A DNA stretch of 64,000 nt from RBG-16-66-20 sp040752005 (GTDB lineage Bacteria; Pseudomonadota; Gammaproteobacteria; Burkholderiales; SG8-39). Shown piece by piece: positions 20,732-29,496 of the stretch. Location of the stretch: positions 89,321-153,320 of the forward strand of contig JBFMFX010000008.1 of assembly GCA_040752005.1 (NCBI GenBank), read 5' to 3'. The notes beneath the pieces were generated by a model. The model was not told the origin of the DNA. It was given only the letters and a program-made list of their open reading frames with translations, and made no database searches. The stretch's first letter is position 1. Every line of letters starts with the position of its first letter. The position numbers and the translations under genes were made by a program.

Positions 20732-20830
20732 GCGCGTGAAGCAGAAGCCCTCAGAGCGCACTATTATACGTCGGAACGCGGCTCTCCCCTGCGGCAAGCA
20801 GCCGGATTTTCCTTGCGAATCAGCCTTTCC

Positions 20831-21634
20831 GTGCCGGTAGACCACTACGAGAACTTTCCGGTGGCGTCGCTGCTGCTGCCGGCGCGGCTGCGCGCGCCGA
20901 TCGAGGTCATCTATCGCTTCGCGCGCAGCGCCGACGACCTCGCCGACGAGGGCGACGACCCGCCGGCGCTGCGCCTGGAGAAGCTCGCCGAATACCAGGC
21001 AAAGCTCGTCATGATCCGCATGGGCGGCGAGCCCGACGATCCGCTGTTCGCGACGCTGGCGCGCGTCGCGCGCGAGCATGCGCTGCCGATACGCCTGTTC
21101 GAGGACCTGCTCGATGCGTTTGCGCAGGACGTGGTGAAGAACCGCTACGCCGATTTCGGCGAAGTCCTTGACTACTGCCGGCGCTCGGCGAACCCGGTCG
21201 GCCGGCTGCTGCTGCACCTTTTCAAACGCACGTCTGAAACGGAGCTGCGCCAGTCGGACGCGATCTGCACCAGCCTGCAGCTCGTCAACTTCTGGCAGGA
21301 CATCGCGCTCGACTGGGCGAAGGGGCGCGTCTATCTGCCGCAGGACGAGATGCGCCGCCACGGCGTCGCCGAATCGCATCTTGCGCAAGCGCGCTGCGAC
21401 GCCGCCTGGCGGGCACTGCTCGCCTCGCTGTGCGAGCGCACGCGCGCGCTCATGATGCAGGGCGCGCCGCTCGCGCGCGCGCTGCAGGGCCGGGTGCGCT
21501 GGGAGATCGCGCTCACCGTGCAGGGCGGGCTGCGGGTCCTGGAGAAAATCGCCGCCGCCGGCTACGACGTGTTCCGCCGCCGGCCGACGCTCGCCTGGGC
21601 CGACTGGCCGCTGCTTGCCTGGAGAGCGCTGTGA
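20831..21634 (+). CDS. hpnC: Squalene synthesis protein HpnC (hydroxysqualene synthase)
   Basis: HpnC works with HpnD and HpnE to turn two farnesyl diphosphates into squalene, the precursor of hopanoids; HpnC makes hydroxysqualene from presqualene diphosphate. The GTG start at 20831 gives 267 residues beginning VPVDHYENFPVAS, which fits the family. A TTG at 20813 would add six residues. Aspartate-rich substrate motifs are SADDLADEGDD and the NFWQDIALDW region. It is first of three genes and is separated from hpnD by a REP hairpin. Confidence 0.92.
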   Translation: MPVDHYENFPVASLLLPARLRAPIEVIYRFARSADDLADEGDDPPALRLEKLAEYQAKLVMIRMGGEPDDPLFATLARVAREHALPIRLFEDLLDAFAQDVVKNRYADFGEVLDYCRRSANPVGRLLLHLFKRTSETELRQSDAICTSLQLVNFWQDIALDWAKGRVYLPQDEMRRHGVAESHLAQARCDAAWRALLASLCERTRALMMQGAPLARALQGRVRWEIALTVQGGLRVLEKIAAAGYDVFRRRPTLAWADWPLLAWRAL

Positions 21635-21653
21635 CGCCTGCACCGCAAAAACA

Positions 21654-21698
21654 GGGTCAGACCACGTTTTTTTCGCTGCCGAAAACGTGGTCTGACCC
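21654..21698. repeat. REP-like hairpin between hpnC and hpnD
   Basis: A 17-base arm (GGGTCAGACCACGTTTT) and its exact reverse complement enclose an 11-base loop reading TTTCGCTGCCG. The core matches the palindrome at 1017-1048. It sits in an 81-base gap inside an operon, where it may adjust the hpnC to hpnD transcript ratio. Confidence 0.8.
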
Positions 21699-21715
21699 CG
21701 ATTTTCGGGGGGACG

Positions 21716-22549
21716 GTGAGCCCTGACGAGTACTGCCGCGAGAAAGCGGCGGCGAGCGGTTCGAGCTTTTACTACTCGTTCATGTTCCTGCCGCCGGAGC
21801 GCCGGCGCGCGATCACGGCGCTATACGCGTTCTGCCGCGAGGTGGACGATGTCGTGGACGAGGCGACCGATCTCGCCCTCGCGCGCACGCGCCTGGCCTG
21901 GTGGCGCGGCGAGATCGAGAACCTGTTCGCCGGCCGGCCGCAGCATCCGGTGACGCGCGCGCTGGCGTCCGCGCTCGGCCCCTTCGGCATCCGCGCCGAG
22001 CGCCTGAACGAGGTGATCACCGGCATGGAAATGGACCTCACGCAGACCCGCTATCCCGACTTCGCGGCGCTGGAGCGCTATTGCTACCACGTCGCCGGCG
22101 CGGTCGGCATGCTCGCGGCCGGAATCTTCGGCTACACGAATCCGCAGACACTCGAGTACGCCCGGCGCCTGGGCACCGCGTTCCAGCTCACCAACATCAT
22201 CCGCGACGTCGGCGACGACGCGCGGCGCAACCGCATCTACCTGCCGATGGACGAGCTGCGCGCCTTCGGCGTCACCGCCGCCGACATCCTCGGCGCGCGC
22301 GGGGGCACGGCGTTCGAGCGCCTGATGGAGTTCCAGTACCGCCGCGCTATCCAGTACTACGACGAAGCGCTTGCCGCCCTGCCGCCAGAGGACCGGCGCG
22401 CGCAGCTTCCCGGCCTCATCATGGCGCGGATCTACCGCGCGCTGCTGGAGGAAATCGAGCGCGACGGCTTCCGCGTGCTCACGCACCGCACCTCGCTCAC
22501 GCCGTTGCGCAAGTTCTGGCTTGCCTGCGCCACCTGGGCGCGGGCCTAG
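21716..22549 (+). CDS. hpnD: Presqualene diphosphate synthase HpnD
   Basis: HpnD condenses two farnesyl diphosphates to presqualene diphosphate. The 277-residue protein starts at GTG 21716. It has the N-terminal SSFYYSFMFLPPERRRA signature and two aspartate-rich motifs, FCREVDDVVDE and NIIRDVGDDARRNRIYLP. The paralogy with HpnC is clear, but the second motif here has the complete DxxDD pattern. The hpnE start follows after seven bases. Confidence 0.94.
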   Translation: MSPDEYCREKAAASGSSFYYSFMFLPPERRRAITALYAFCREVDDVVDEATDLALARTRLAWWRGEIENLFAGRPQHPVTRALASALGPFGIRAERLNEVITGMEMDLTQTRYPDFAALERYCYHVAGAVGMLAAGIFGYTNPQTLEYARRLGTAFQLTNIIRDVGDDARRNRIYLPMDELRAFGVTAADILGARGGTAFERLMEFQYRRAIQYYDEALAALPPEDRRAQLPGLIMARIYRALLEEIERDGFRVLTHRTSLTPLRKFWLACATWARA

Positions 22550-22556
22550 CGCGGCG

Positions 22557-23795
22557 ATGCCGCGCGTCGCCGTCGTCGGGGCCGGCTACGCCGGCTGCGC
22601 CGCGGCGGTGACGCTCGCCGCGCGCGGCGCGCGGGTCACCCTGTTCGAGGCGGGCGCGGTCCCCGGCGGGCGCGCGCGGCGCGTGCGGGTGCGCGAGGCG
22701 GAGCTGGACAACGGCCAGCACATCCTCGTCGGCGCCTACACCGGGCTCGCGCGCCTGATGCGCCTGGTCGGCGTGCCCGACGGCGCGCTGCTGCGCATGC
22801 CGCTGGAGCTGCGTTACGCCGACGGCTTCGCGCTGCGCGCGCTGTGGCTGCCGGCGCCGCTGGGACTGGCCGGCGGCCTGCTCGCCGCGCGCGGTCTGCC
22901 GCTGCGCGAGGCGATGGGGGCGATCCGCTTTCTCTGGCGCATGGGCCGCAAGGGGTACCGGATCGAGCGCGACCAGACCGTCGCCGCGCTTCTCGCCGAG
23001 CACCGCCAGGATGGGCGCGCCGGCCACTATCTGTGGCGGCCGCTGTGCGTATCGGCGCTCAACACCCCTCCCGAGCGCGCCTCGGCGCGGATCTTTCTCG
23101 CGGTGCTGCGCGACACGCTCGCCGGCGATGCCGGCGCAGCCGACCTGCTGCTGCCGCGCGTGGATCTCTCGCGCCTGTTCCCGGAGCCCGCCTGTGCGTT
23201 CGTGCGCGCGCATGGCGGAGAGGTGCGCCTGGGCGAGACGGTGCGCGACCTCGCGGCGCTGCGCGCGACTCACGATGCGGTCATCGTCGCCGTCGGTCCG
23301 CACCAGCTCAAGGCGCTCGCGCCCGGGCTCGCGCCGGAGTACGAATACCAGCCGATCTACACCTGCTATCTCCAGTACCCGCAGACGGCGAAGCTGCCGC
23401 TGCCGATGCTCGGTCTGGCGGGCGGACTGGTGCAGTGGGCTTTCGACCGCGGCGCGCTCGGCGGCGAGCGCGGGCGCATCGCTTGCGTGATCAGCGCGCA
23501 GGGCGATCACCAGCAGATGACCCACGAGGCGCTCGCGCAGACCTGTCACGCGGAGCTTGCCGCGGCGCTGGGCGCGCTTCCCGCCCCGCGCTGGTGGCGC
23601 GTGATCGCCGAGAAACGGGCGACGGTCGCGTGCACGCCCGACCTCCCCCGACCGGCGGCGCGCACCGCCATCCCGGGCGTGTTCCTCGCCGGCGACTACA
23701 CCGAGGCCGAATATCCGCCGACGCTGGAGGCCGCGGTGCGCAGCGGCGTGCGGGCAGCCGAGCTGGCGCTCGAGGAGCGCCGCGCGCCGGGCTGA
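22557..23795 (+). CDS. hpnE: Hydroxysqualene dehydroxylase HpnE
   Basis: A flavoprotein of the amine-oxidase/phytoene-desaturase superfamily that reduces hydroxysqualene to squalene. The 412-residue protein begins with the FAD-binding Rossmann motif VAVVGAGYAGCAAAVTLAARG, then PGGRARR. The C-terminal FAD contact is FLAGDYTEAEYPPTLEAA. ATG 22557 is preceded by only seven bases after hpnD. No hopanoid cyclase (shc) is in the window, so the end product is inferred. Confidence 0.92.
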   Translation: MPRVAVVGAGYAGCAAAVTLAARGARVTLFEAGAVPGGRARRVRVREAELDNGQHILVGAYTGLARLMRLVGVPDGALLRMPLELRYADGFALRALWLPAPLGLAGGLLAARGLPLREAMGAIRFLWRMGRKGYRIERDQTVAALLAEHRQDGRAGHYLWRPLCVSALNTPPERASARIFLAVLRDTLAGDAGAADLLLPRVDLSRLFPEPACAFVRAHGGEVRLGETVRDLAALRATHDAVIVAVGPHQLKALAPGLAPEYEYQPIYTCYLQYPQTAKLPLPMLGLAGGLVQWAFDRGALGGERGRIACVISAQGDHQQMTHEALAQTCHAELAAALGALPAPRWWRVIAEKRATVACTPDLPRPAARTAIPGVFLAGDYTEAEYPPTLEAAVRSGVRAAELALEERRAPG

Positions 23796-23801
23796 CCCGG
23801 C

Positions 23802-25154
23802 TCAGAGCTCGCGCAGCAGCCGCACGGCTTCCTCGATCCGCTCGACGGCGAGCACCTCCAGGCCGGCGATCTTCGCCTTCGGCCGGTTGGCGCGCGGCAC
23901 GAGCGCGCGCTCGAAGCCGAGCTTCGCCGCCTCGCGCAGCCGCTCCTGACCGCGCGGCGCCGGCCGGACCTCGCCGGCGAGCCCCACCTCGCCGAAGGCG
24001 AGCACCTTCGGCGGAATCGGCCGGTCGGTGAGCGAGGACACCACCGCGAGCACGACCGCCAGGTCGGCCGCGGGCTCGGCGATGCGCACGCCGCCGACCG
24101 CGTTCACGAACACGTCCTGTTCCGACGTCGCGATTCCCGCGTGCCGGTGCAGCACCGCGAGCAGCATCGCGAGGCGGTTCGCCTCCAGCCCGACCGAGAG
24201 CCGCCGTGCGTTCGGCGTGTGCGCCGGGTCCACCAGCGCCTGGACCTCGACCAGCAGCGGCCGCGTGCCCTCGACGGTGGCGAGCACGCAGGAGCCGGCG
24301 ACGCCCCGGTCGCGGCCGGCGAGGAACAGTGCCGAAGGGTTCGCGACCCCGCGCAGGCCCTTCTCGGTCATCGCGAACACGCCGATCTCGTTGACCGCGC
24401 CGAAGCGGTTTTTCACCGCGCGCACCACGCGGAACGCCGAATGCGCTTCGCCCTCGAAATAGAGCACCGTGTCCACCAGGTGCTCCAGCACCCTCGGGCC
24501 GGCGATCGCGCCCTCCTTGGTGACATGGCCGATGATGAACACCGCCGCTCCCGAGCGCTTCGCCTGGCGAACGAGGTGCGCGGCGCACTCGCGCACCTGC
24601 GCGACCGATCCCGGCGCCGAGGCGAGCGCCTCGGTCCATAGCGTCTGGATGGAGTCCACCACCGCCACCTCCGGGCGCTCGGCCTCCATCGCGGCGAGGA
24701 TGCGCTCGAGCTGCGTCTCGGCGATCAGGCGCACCGCGCGCGCATCGAGCGCGAGGCGCCGCGCGCGCAGCGCGACCTGCTCGGCGGACTCCTCCCCGGA
24801 GACGTACAGCGTGCGGTGCGCCGCCCCCATCGCGGCGAGCGCCTGCAACAGCAGCGTGGACTTGCCGATCCCGGGATCGCCGCCGATGAGGGCCGCCTGT
24901 CCGGCGACCAGGCCGCCGCCCAGGGCGCGGTCGAGCTCGCCAACGCCGGTCGGCAGCCGCTCGCGCTCGCGCGCCTCGATCGCATCGAGCGCAAGCGCGC
25001 GCGGTGCGGCGTGCGCCGTGCGCCGCGCCCCCGGCCGCTCGGCAAGCGTCTCGACCAGCGTGCCCGCCGCCCCGCACGAAGGGCAGGCGCCGAACCATTG
25101 CAGCGCGCTCGCGCCGCACTCGCTGCACACGTAGGCGGTCTTTGCGCGCGCCAT
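23802..25154 (-). CDS. radA: DNA repair protein RadA
   Basis: RadA is a RecA-like helicase that promotes branch migration of recombination intermediates. The 450-residue protein has an N-terminal zinc finger (C10, C13, C24, C27), Walker A GDPGIGKST, and the RadA-specific KNRFG motif. A Lon-protease-like C-terminal domain without catalytic residues follows (about 290-450). Start ATG 25154 overlaps the alr stop by one base (TGATG), so alr and radA are one operon. It is convergent with hpnE. Confidence 0.95.
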   Translation of the reverse strand: MARAKTAYVCSECGASALQWFGACPSCGAAGTLVETLAERPGARRTAHAAPRALALDAIEARERERLPTGVGELDRALGGGLVAGQAALIGGDPGIGKSTLLLQALAAMGAAHRTLYVSGEESAEQVALRARRLALDARAVRLIAETQLERILAAMEAERPEVAVVDSIQTLWTEALASAPGSVAQVRECAAHLVRQAKRSGAAVFIIGHVTKEGAIAGPRVLEHLVDTVLYFEGEAHSAFRVVRAVKNRFGAVNEIGVFAMTEKGLRGVANPSALFLAGRDRGVAGSCVLATVEGTRPLLVEVQALVDPAHTPNARRLSVGLEANRLAMLLAVLHRHAGIATSEQDVFVNAVGGVRIAEPAADLAVVLAVVSSLTDRPIPPKVLAFGEVGLAGEVRPAPRGQERLREAAKLGFERALVPRANRPKAKIAGLEVLAVERIEEAVRLLREL

Positions 25155-26227
25155 CAGGGCGCCTCGACCACCGGCACGCGCGGGGCGAGCGCGCACAGCA
25201 GCTCGTAGTTCACCGTGCCGGCCGCGACCGCCACTTCCTCCACCGGTAGCCCCTCGCCCCAGAGCACCACCGGCGCGCCGTGACCGGCTTCCGGGATGTC
25301 GGTCAGGTCGCAGCAGATCATATCCATCGCCACCCGGCCGACGATCTGCGTGCGCTTGCCGGCGACGAGCACCGGGGTCCCGGTCGGCGCGTGGCGCGGA
25401 TAGCCGTCGGCGTAGCCGCAGGCGATGACTCCGACGCGCATCGGCCGCGGCGCCTCGTAGGTAAAGCCGTAGCCCACCCGCTCGCCGGGCTCCAGGTTCT
25501 GGACCGCGATGATTTCCGAGGCGAGCGTCATCGCGGGCTTGAGGCCGATTTCGGCGGCGGTGCGGAATGCGAACGGCGTGCCGCCGTAGAGCATGATCCC
25601 GGGGCGCACCCAGTCGGCGCGCGTCAGCTCGGGAAATCGCAGCAGCGCCGCCGAGTTGGCGAGCGAGCGCGGCGCGTTGATGCCGTGCACCAGCACCTCG
25701 AACCACTCGAGCTGCGGCTCGACGCCGCTTTCACCTTCGGCGTCGGCGAAATGCGTCATCAGCGTGATCGCGCCGACCTGCGGCATGCCCTTGAGCGCGG
25801 CCCACGCCGCGGCGACGCCCTCGTTGGCAAAGCCGAGCCGGTTCATGCCGCTGTTGACCTTGAGATACACCTCCATCGTTCCGGCAAACGGCGTCTTCGC
25901 CAGCATCGCGATCTGCTCGGCGCAGTGCACCACCGGGGTCAGGCGGTAGCGGGCGAAGAGCGCGATGTCCTGCGGCGAGAAGAAGCCCTCGAGCATCAGC
26001 AGCGGCCGCGTCTCGCCCGCCGCGCGCAGCCGTAGCGCGTCGGCGAGGTCGAGGAGCGCCAGGCCGTCGGCGGCGGCGAAAGCCTTCGCCGCGCGCAGCA
26101 GGCCGTGGCCGTAGGCGTTCGCCTTCACCACCGCCCAGGTCCTGGCCGGCGCGGCGTGCTTCATGGCGAGCGCCAGATTGTGCGCGAGCGCCGAGGCGCT
26201 GATCGCGGCGCGGATCGGGCGCGGCAT
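25154..26227 (-). CDS. alr: Alanine racemase
   Basis: Alr interconverts L- and D-alanine for peptidoglycan synthesis. The 357-residue PLP enzyme has the cofactor lysine K35 in VVKANAYGHG. The second half has the beta-domain, the GYADGYPR segment and the conserved GRVAMDM. GAG seven bases before the ATG could serve as a weak ribosome binding site. It is followed directly by radA. Confidence 0.95.
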   Translation of the reverse strand: MPRPIRAAISASALAHNLALAMKHAAPARTWAVVKANAYGHGLLRAAKAFAAADGLALLDLADALRLRAAGETRPLLMLEGFFSPQDIALFARYRLTPVVHCAEQIAMLAKTPFAGTMEVYLKVNSGMNRLGFANEGVAAAWAALKGMPQVGAITLMTHFADAEGESGVEPQLEWFEVLVHGINAPRSLANSAALLRFPELTRADWVRPGIMLYGGTPFAFRTAAEIGLKPAMTLASEIIAVQNLEPGERVGYGFTYEAPRPMRVGVIACGYADGYPRHAPTGTPVLVAGKRTQIVGRVAMDMICCDLTDIPEAGHGAPVVLWGEGLPVEEVAVAAGTVNYELLCALAPRVPVVEAP

Positions 26228-26236
26228 CAGCTCGCG

Positions 26237-26277
26237 TCAGCGGCGCGGCAGCAGGTGCACGTGCATGAGCCATTATA
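26237..26277 (-). promoter_or_regulatory. Candidate alr promoter and nine-codon leader ORF
   Basis: On the minus strand TATAAT (26277-26272) is followed after five bases by an ATG (26266). That opens the short frame MHVHLLPRR and stops at 26237, nine bases before the alr ATG. It may be a leader peptide or chance. The promoter call is better supported than the peptide. Confidence 0.35.
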
Positions 26278-26311
26278 TTTCCGGGCTGCGGCGCGCGCGC
26301 CGCGGCCATGC

Positions 26312-26317
26312 TATAAA
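26312..26317 (+). promoter_or_regulatory. Candidate -10 box for lplT
   Basis: TATAAA stands 35 bases before the TTG start of lplT in a GC-rich context. No -35 is obvious. Confidence 0.35.
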
Positions 26318-26352
26318 GCCGGGCCTTCACGCAGGCGCCCTCGGGAGCGGGA

Positions 26353-27621
26353 TTGGGACGCGGGTTCTACATCATCATGGCGGCGCAGTTCTTCTCGTCG
26401 CTCGCCGACAATGCGCTGCTGGTCGCGGCGATTGCGCTTCTCATGGAGGCGAGCGCGCCGTCGTGGCTCACGCCGTACCTCAAGTTCTTCTTCGTGGTGT
26501 CCTACGTGCTGCTCGCGCCCTATGTCGGCGCGTTCGCCGATCGCCTGCCCAAGGGCATCGTGATGTTCGTCTCCAATTCGATCAAGATCGCCGGCTGCGC
26601 CCTGATGCTGTTCGAGGTCAACCCGCTCGCCGCGTACGCGCTGGTCGGACTCGGGGCCGCCGCCTACTCGCCGGCCAAGTACGGCATCGTCACCGAGTAC
26701 CTGCCCCACTCCAAGCTGGTCGCCGCCAACGGCTGGATCGAGGGCCTGACAGTGGCCTCGATCATCCTCGGGGTGGTGCTGGGCGGCGCGCTGGTGGACC
26801 AGAAGGTGTCGCCGGCGCTCCTCGCGCATGCGCCGCCGGGTATCGCCACGCCCGCGGAGGCGGCGATTTTCTGCATCATGTTCGTGTACGCGCTCGCCGC
26901 GCTGATCAACCTGTACGTGCCGCGCACCGGCGTGCCGCTCAAGCCGCTGCCGGTGCACCCGCTCGACACCCTGCGCGATTTTGCGCGCTGCGTCGCGCGC
27001 CTGTGGCAGGACAAGCTCGGCCAGATCTCGCTCGCCGTGACGACGCTGTTCTGGGGGGCCGGCGCCACGTTGCAGTTCATCGTCATAGACTGGTCGCGCG
27101 CGGCGCTGGATTTCAACCTGTCGCAGGCGTCTTACCTGCAGGGCGTGTGCGCCATCGGCATCGCCGCCGGCGCGATCGCCGCGTCCGTGCTGGTGCAGCT
27201 CGACCGCGCGGTGCGCGTCATCCCGCTCGGCATCGCCATGGGCCTGGCCGTGATCCTGATGAACGCCGCGACGGGCGTGTGGATCGCGGTGCCGCTGATC
27301 GTGCTCATCGGCCTGCTGGCCGGCTTTTTCGTCGTGCCGATGAACGCGCTGCTGCAGCACCGGGGGCATCACCTGGTCGGTGCCGGGCGCTCGATCGCGG
27401 TGCAGAACTTCAACGAGAACCTCTCGATCCTGGTCATGATCGGGGTGTACTCGCTGCTGCTGAGAATCGGGCTCTCGATCTACACGGTGATCGCGCTGTT
27501 CGGTCTGTTCGTCGCCGGAACGATGGTCGCGGTGCTGTGGTGGTACCGGCACACCCGGCGCAGCCATCGGGAGGAAGTGGAGCGGCTGCTCGCCTTCGCC
27601 CGCGCCGAGAGCCCCCACTAG
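26353..27621 (+). CDS. lplT: Lysophospholipid transporter LplT (MFS)
   Basis: LplT flips lysophospholipids across the inner membrane for re-acylation. The 422-residue major facilitator protein has about 12 hydrophobic helices and the start GRGFYIIMAAQFFSSLADNAL. The family's conserved segments are YSPAKYGIVTEYLPHSKLVAANGWIEG and VVPMNALLQHRGH. The probable start is TTG 26353, preceded by the purine-rich GGGAGCGGGA. The E. coli partner acyltransferase Aas is not adjacent here. The stop codon overlaps that of the convergent udg gene in a CTAG. Confidence 0.9.
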   Translation: MGRGFYIIMAAQFFSSLADNALLVAAIALLMEASAPSWLTPYLKFFFVVSYVLLAPYVGAFADRLPKGIVMFVSNSIKIAGCALMLFEVNPLAAYALVGLGAAAYSPAKYGIVTEYLPHSKLVAANGWIEGLTVASIILGVVLGGALVDQKVSPALLAHAPPGIATPAEAAIFCIMFVYALAALINLYVPRTGVPLKPLPVHPLDTLRDFARCVARLWQDKLGQISLAVTTLFWGAGATLQFIVIDWSRAALDFNLSQASYLQGVCAIGIAAGAIAASVLVQLDRAVRVIPLGIAMGLAVILMNAATGVWIAVPLIVLIGLLAGFFVVPMNALLQHRGHHLVGAGRSIAVQNFNENLSILVMIGVYSLLLRIGLSIYTVIALFGLFVAGTMVAVLWWYRHTRRSHREEVERLLAFARAESPH

Positions 27622-28358
27622 CGGCCGGTCGCCGACGCCATCGTCCGCTTCGCGAAGACGAGGTCCGCCCAGGCCTTCGCCTTGTCCGGCAGGTTGCGCA
27701 GCAGGTAGGCGGGGTGGTAGGTGACGATGAGCGGCACGCCGGCGTAACGGAACAGCCGCCCGCGCAGGCTCGCGATGCTCGCGTCGGTCCCGAGCAGCGT
27801 CTGCACGGCGAAGCGCCCCATCGCGACGATGAGCTTCGGCCGGATGAGCGCCACCTGCCGCAGCAGGTACGGCGAACATGCCGCCACTTCCTCCGGCGCC
27901 GGGTTCCGGTTGCCGGGGGGCCGGCACTTGACCACGTTCGCGATATAAACGTCGTCGCCGCGCTTCAAGCCGATCGCCGCCAGCATGTTGTCCAGGAGCT
28001 TGCCGGCCTGGCCGACGAACGGCTCGCCGAGGCGGTCTTCCTCGGCGCCCGGCGCCTCTCCGACGAGCAGCCAGCGCGCGTTCTCGTCGCCCACCCCGAA
28101 GACGGTCTGCGTGCAGCCGGCGCGCAGGCCGCAGTCGGTGCAGTCCTTCACCTTCGCCTTGAGTTCCTCCCAGCCCATGCGCGCGATCCGCTCGGCGCGG
28201 CTCGGCGCCGCGACCGCCCCTGCCTGCGCCGCCGGCGCGTCGGCCACCGGCGGCGCCGCCATGGCGCGCGACTCCCGCGCGCTCGCCCGGGCGCGCTCGC
28301 GCAGCACCCACACCGGGGCAAGGCCCATCTCCTTGAGGATCTCGCTCCTGCGGCTCAC
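27618..28358 (-). CDS. Uracil-DNA glycosylase, family 4 (4Fe-4S)
   Basis: Removes uracil from DNA. The 246-residue protein has the family 4 motif GEAPGAEEDRLGEPFVG and, near the C-terminus, a THP/YHP motif seen as VTYHPAYLLR. Cysteines suitable for an iron-sulphur cluster are C73 and C76 (CTDC), plus later ones in VVKCRPPGNRNP and VAACSPYLL. The first 60 residues are a Pro/Ala-rich extension. The start overlaps the rimI stop by four bases, making it the third gene of tsaB-rimI-udg. Confidence 0.92.
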   Translation of the reverse strand: MSRRSEILKEMGLAPVWVLRERARASARESRAMAAPPVADAPAAQAGAVAAPSRAERIARMGWEELKAKVKDCTDCGLRAGCTQTVFGVGDENARWLLVGEAPGAEEDRLGEPFVGQAGKLLDNMLAAIGLKRGDDVYIANVVKCRPPGNRNPAPEEVAACSPYLLRQVALIRPKLIVAMGRFAVQTLLGTDASIASLRGRLFRYAGVPLIVTYHPAYLLRNLPDKAKAWADLVFAKRTMASATGR

Positions 28359-28816
28359 AGGGCGATCGCCATCACGAGCGCGTCCTCGCGCCCTTCGTGC
28401 GCCGGGTAGTAGCCGCGCCGCAGCCCGATCTGGCGAAAGCCCAGCCTAAGATAGAGCCGTCGCGCCGCGAGGTTGCTCGGACGCACCTCCAGCAGCAGGC
28501 GCTCGGCGCCCTCGGCGCGCGCGATGCGCATCGCCTCACCGAGCAGCACCGCCCCGAGCCCCTGCCGCTGCCAGCGCGCCGCGATCGAGAGATTGAGCAG
28601 ATGCGCCTCGCCGGCGCCCGAGGCGAGCACGAAATAGCCGACCAGCTCCGCCCCGCGCCGCCACGTCCAGCAGTGGTGGCCGGCGCGCAGCGAGTCGGCG
28701 AAGTTGCCGGGCGTCCACGGGTGCGAATAGATCGCGGCCTCGACGGCGAGCACCTCCGGCAGGTCCGCCTCGGTCATGCGCTCAAGGCGCAGCTCGTCAT
28801 TCGGGACCGCGCTCAT
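28355..28816 (-). CDS. rimI: Ribosomal protein S18 alanine N-acetyltransferase
   Basis: A 153-residue GNAT enzyme. The acetyl-CoA pyrophosphate loop is QRQGLGAVLLGEAM, and the RimI-type LLEVRPSNLAARRLYLRLGF and GYYP motifs follow. Coupling to tsaB by a four-base overlap is typical of the RimI branch. The acetylation target (S18) is inferred from the family. Confidence 0.93.
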   Translation of the reverse strand: MSAVPNDELRLERMTEADLPEVLAVEAAIYSHPWTPGNFADSLRAGHHCWTWRRGAELVGYFVLASGAGEAHLLNLSIAARWQRQGLGAVLLGEAMRIARAEGAERLLLEVRPSNLAARRLYLRLGFRQIGLRRGYYPAHEGREDALVMAIAL

Positions 28817-29472
28817 CGCCGTTCCAGTTCGGCCCGCGTCCAGGCGACCTTGTCGCGCACGTAGTTGGGCTGCGCCTGCGCGGCGTCCACGCCTTCGCCC
28901 GCTGCAAGGCGCGGCGCCGCCAGACGCGCCACCGCCGCCGCCGTCGGGTGGACCTCGGGAAACACGCGCGCCAGCCCCATCGGGCCGTGCACGGCGAAGC
29001 CGCCGCCGCAGCCGATCCAGTCATCGCCCTGAGGCAGCTCCAGCGCCTGCGGTCTTGCGCAGCGCGCCGCGATCCGCTCGCGCCAGCGCTCGCCCGCGCG
29101 CTCGAACGCCGCGCAATACACCTCGCGCATGCGCGCGTCCAGACACGCCACCACGCGCGGCGCGCCGGATTCCTCGGCGATCGCCTCCAGCGTCGAGACG
29201 CCGAGCACCGGCAGGTCGCGCGCCAGCGCGATGCCCTGCGCAAGGCCGCAGGCGATGCGCAGCCCGGTGAACGCGCCGGGCCCGGCGCCGAAGGCGACCG
29301 CGTCCAGATCCTCTACCGTCACCCCTGCCGCGCGCATCAGGCGCTCGAACATCGGCAGCGCGAGCTCGGCGTGCTCGTTCGGCGCGCGGCGCTCCAGCGA
29401 CCGGATCTCGCCGTCCAGCCACAGCGCCACCGAGCACCACTCGGTCGCCGTCTCGAAGGCCGCGAAGACCAT
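28813..29472 (-). CDS. tsaB: tRNA threonylcarbamoyladenosine biosynthesis protein TsaB
   Basis: TsaB is the scaffold partner of TsaD in making t6A37 on ANN-decoding tRNAs. The 219-residue protein has the degenerate ASKHA fold, with FETATEWCSVAL, then GPGAFTGLRIACGLAQGIAL, which is diagnostic. The start lies 24 bases from the divergent dehydrogenase start. The -10-like TAAAAT ends six bases before the ATG. Confidence 0.93.
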   Translation of the reverse strand: MVFAAFETATEWCSVALWLDGEIRSLERRAPNEHAELALPMFERLMRAAGVTVEDLDAVAFGAGPGAFTGLRIACGLAQGIALARDLPVLGVSTLEAIAEESGAPRVVACLDARMREVYCAAFERAGERWRERIAARCARPQALELPQGDDWIGCGGGFAVHGPMGLARVFPEVHPTAAAVARLAAPRLAAGEGVDAAQAQPNYVRDKVAWTRAELERR

Positions 29473-29478
29473 CGCTGC

Positions 29479-29490
29479 ATTTTATATACT
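29479..29490. promoter_or_regulatory. Back-to-back -10 boxes between tsaB and the dehydrogenase gene
   Basis: TATACT (plus, 29485-29490) ends six bases before the ATG at 29497. TAAAAT (minus, 29484-29479) ends six bases before the tsaB ATG. Neither side has a Shine-Dalgarno sequence. Both transcripts would be leaderless. Confidence 0.5.
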
Positions 29491-29496
29491 CGGCGC

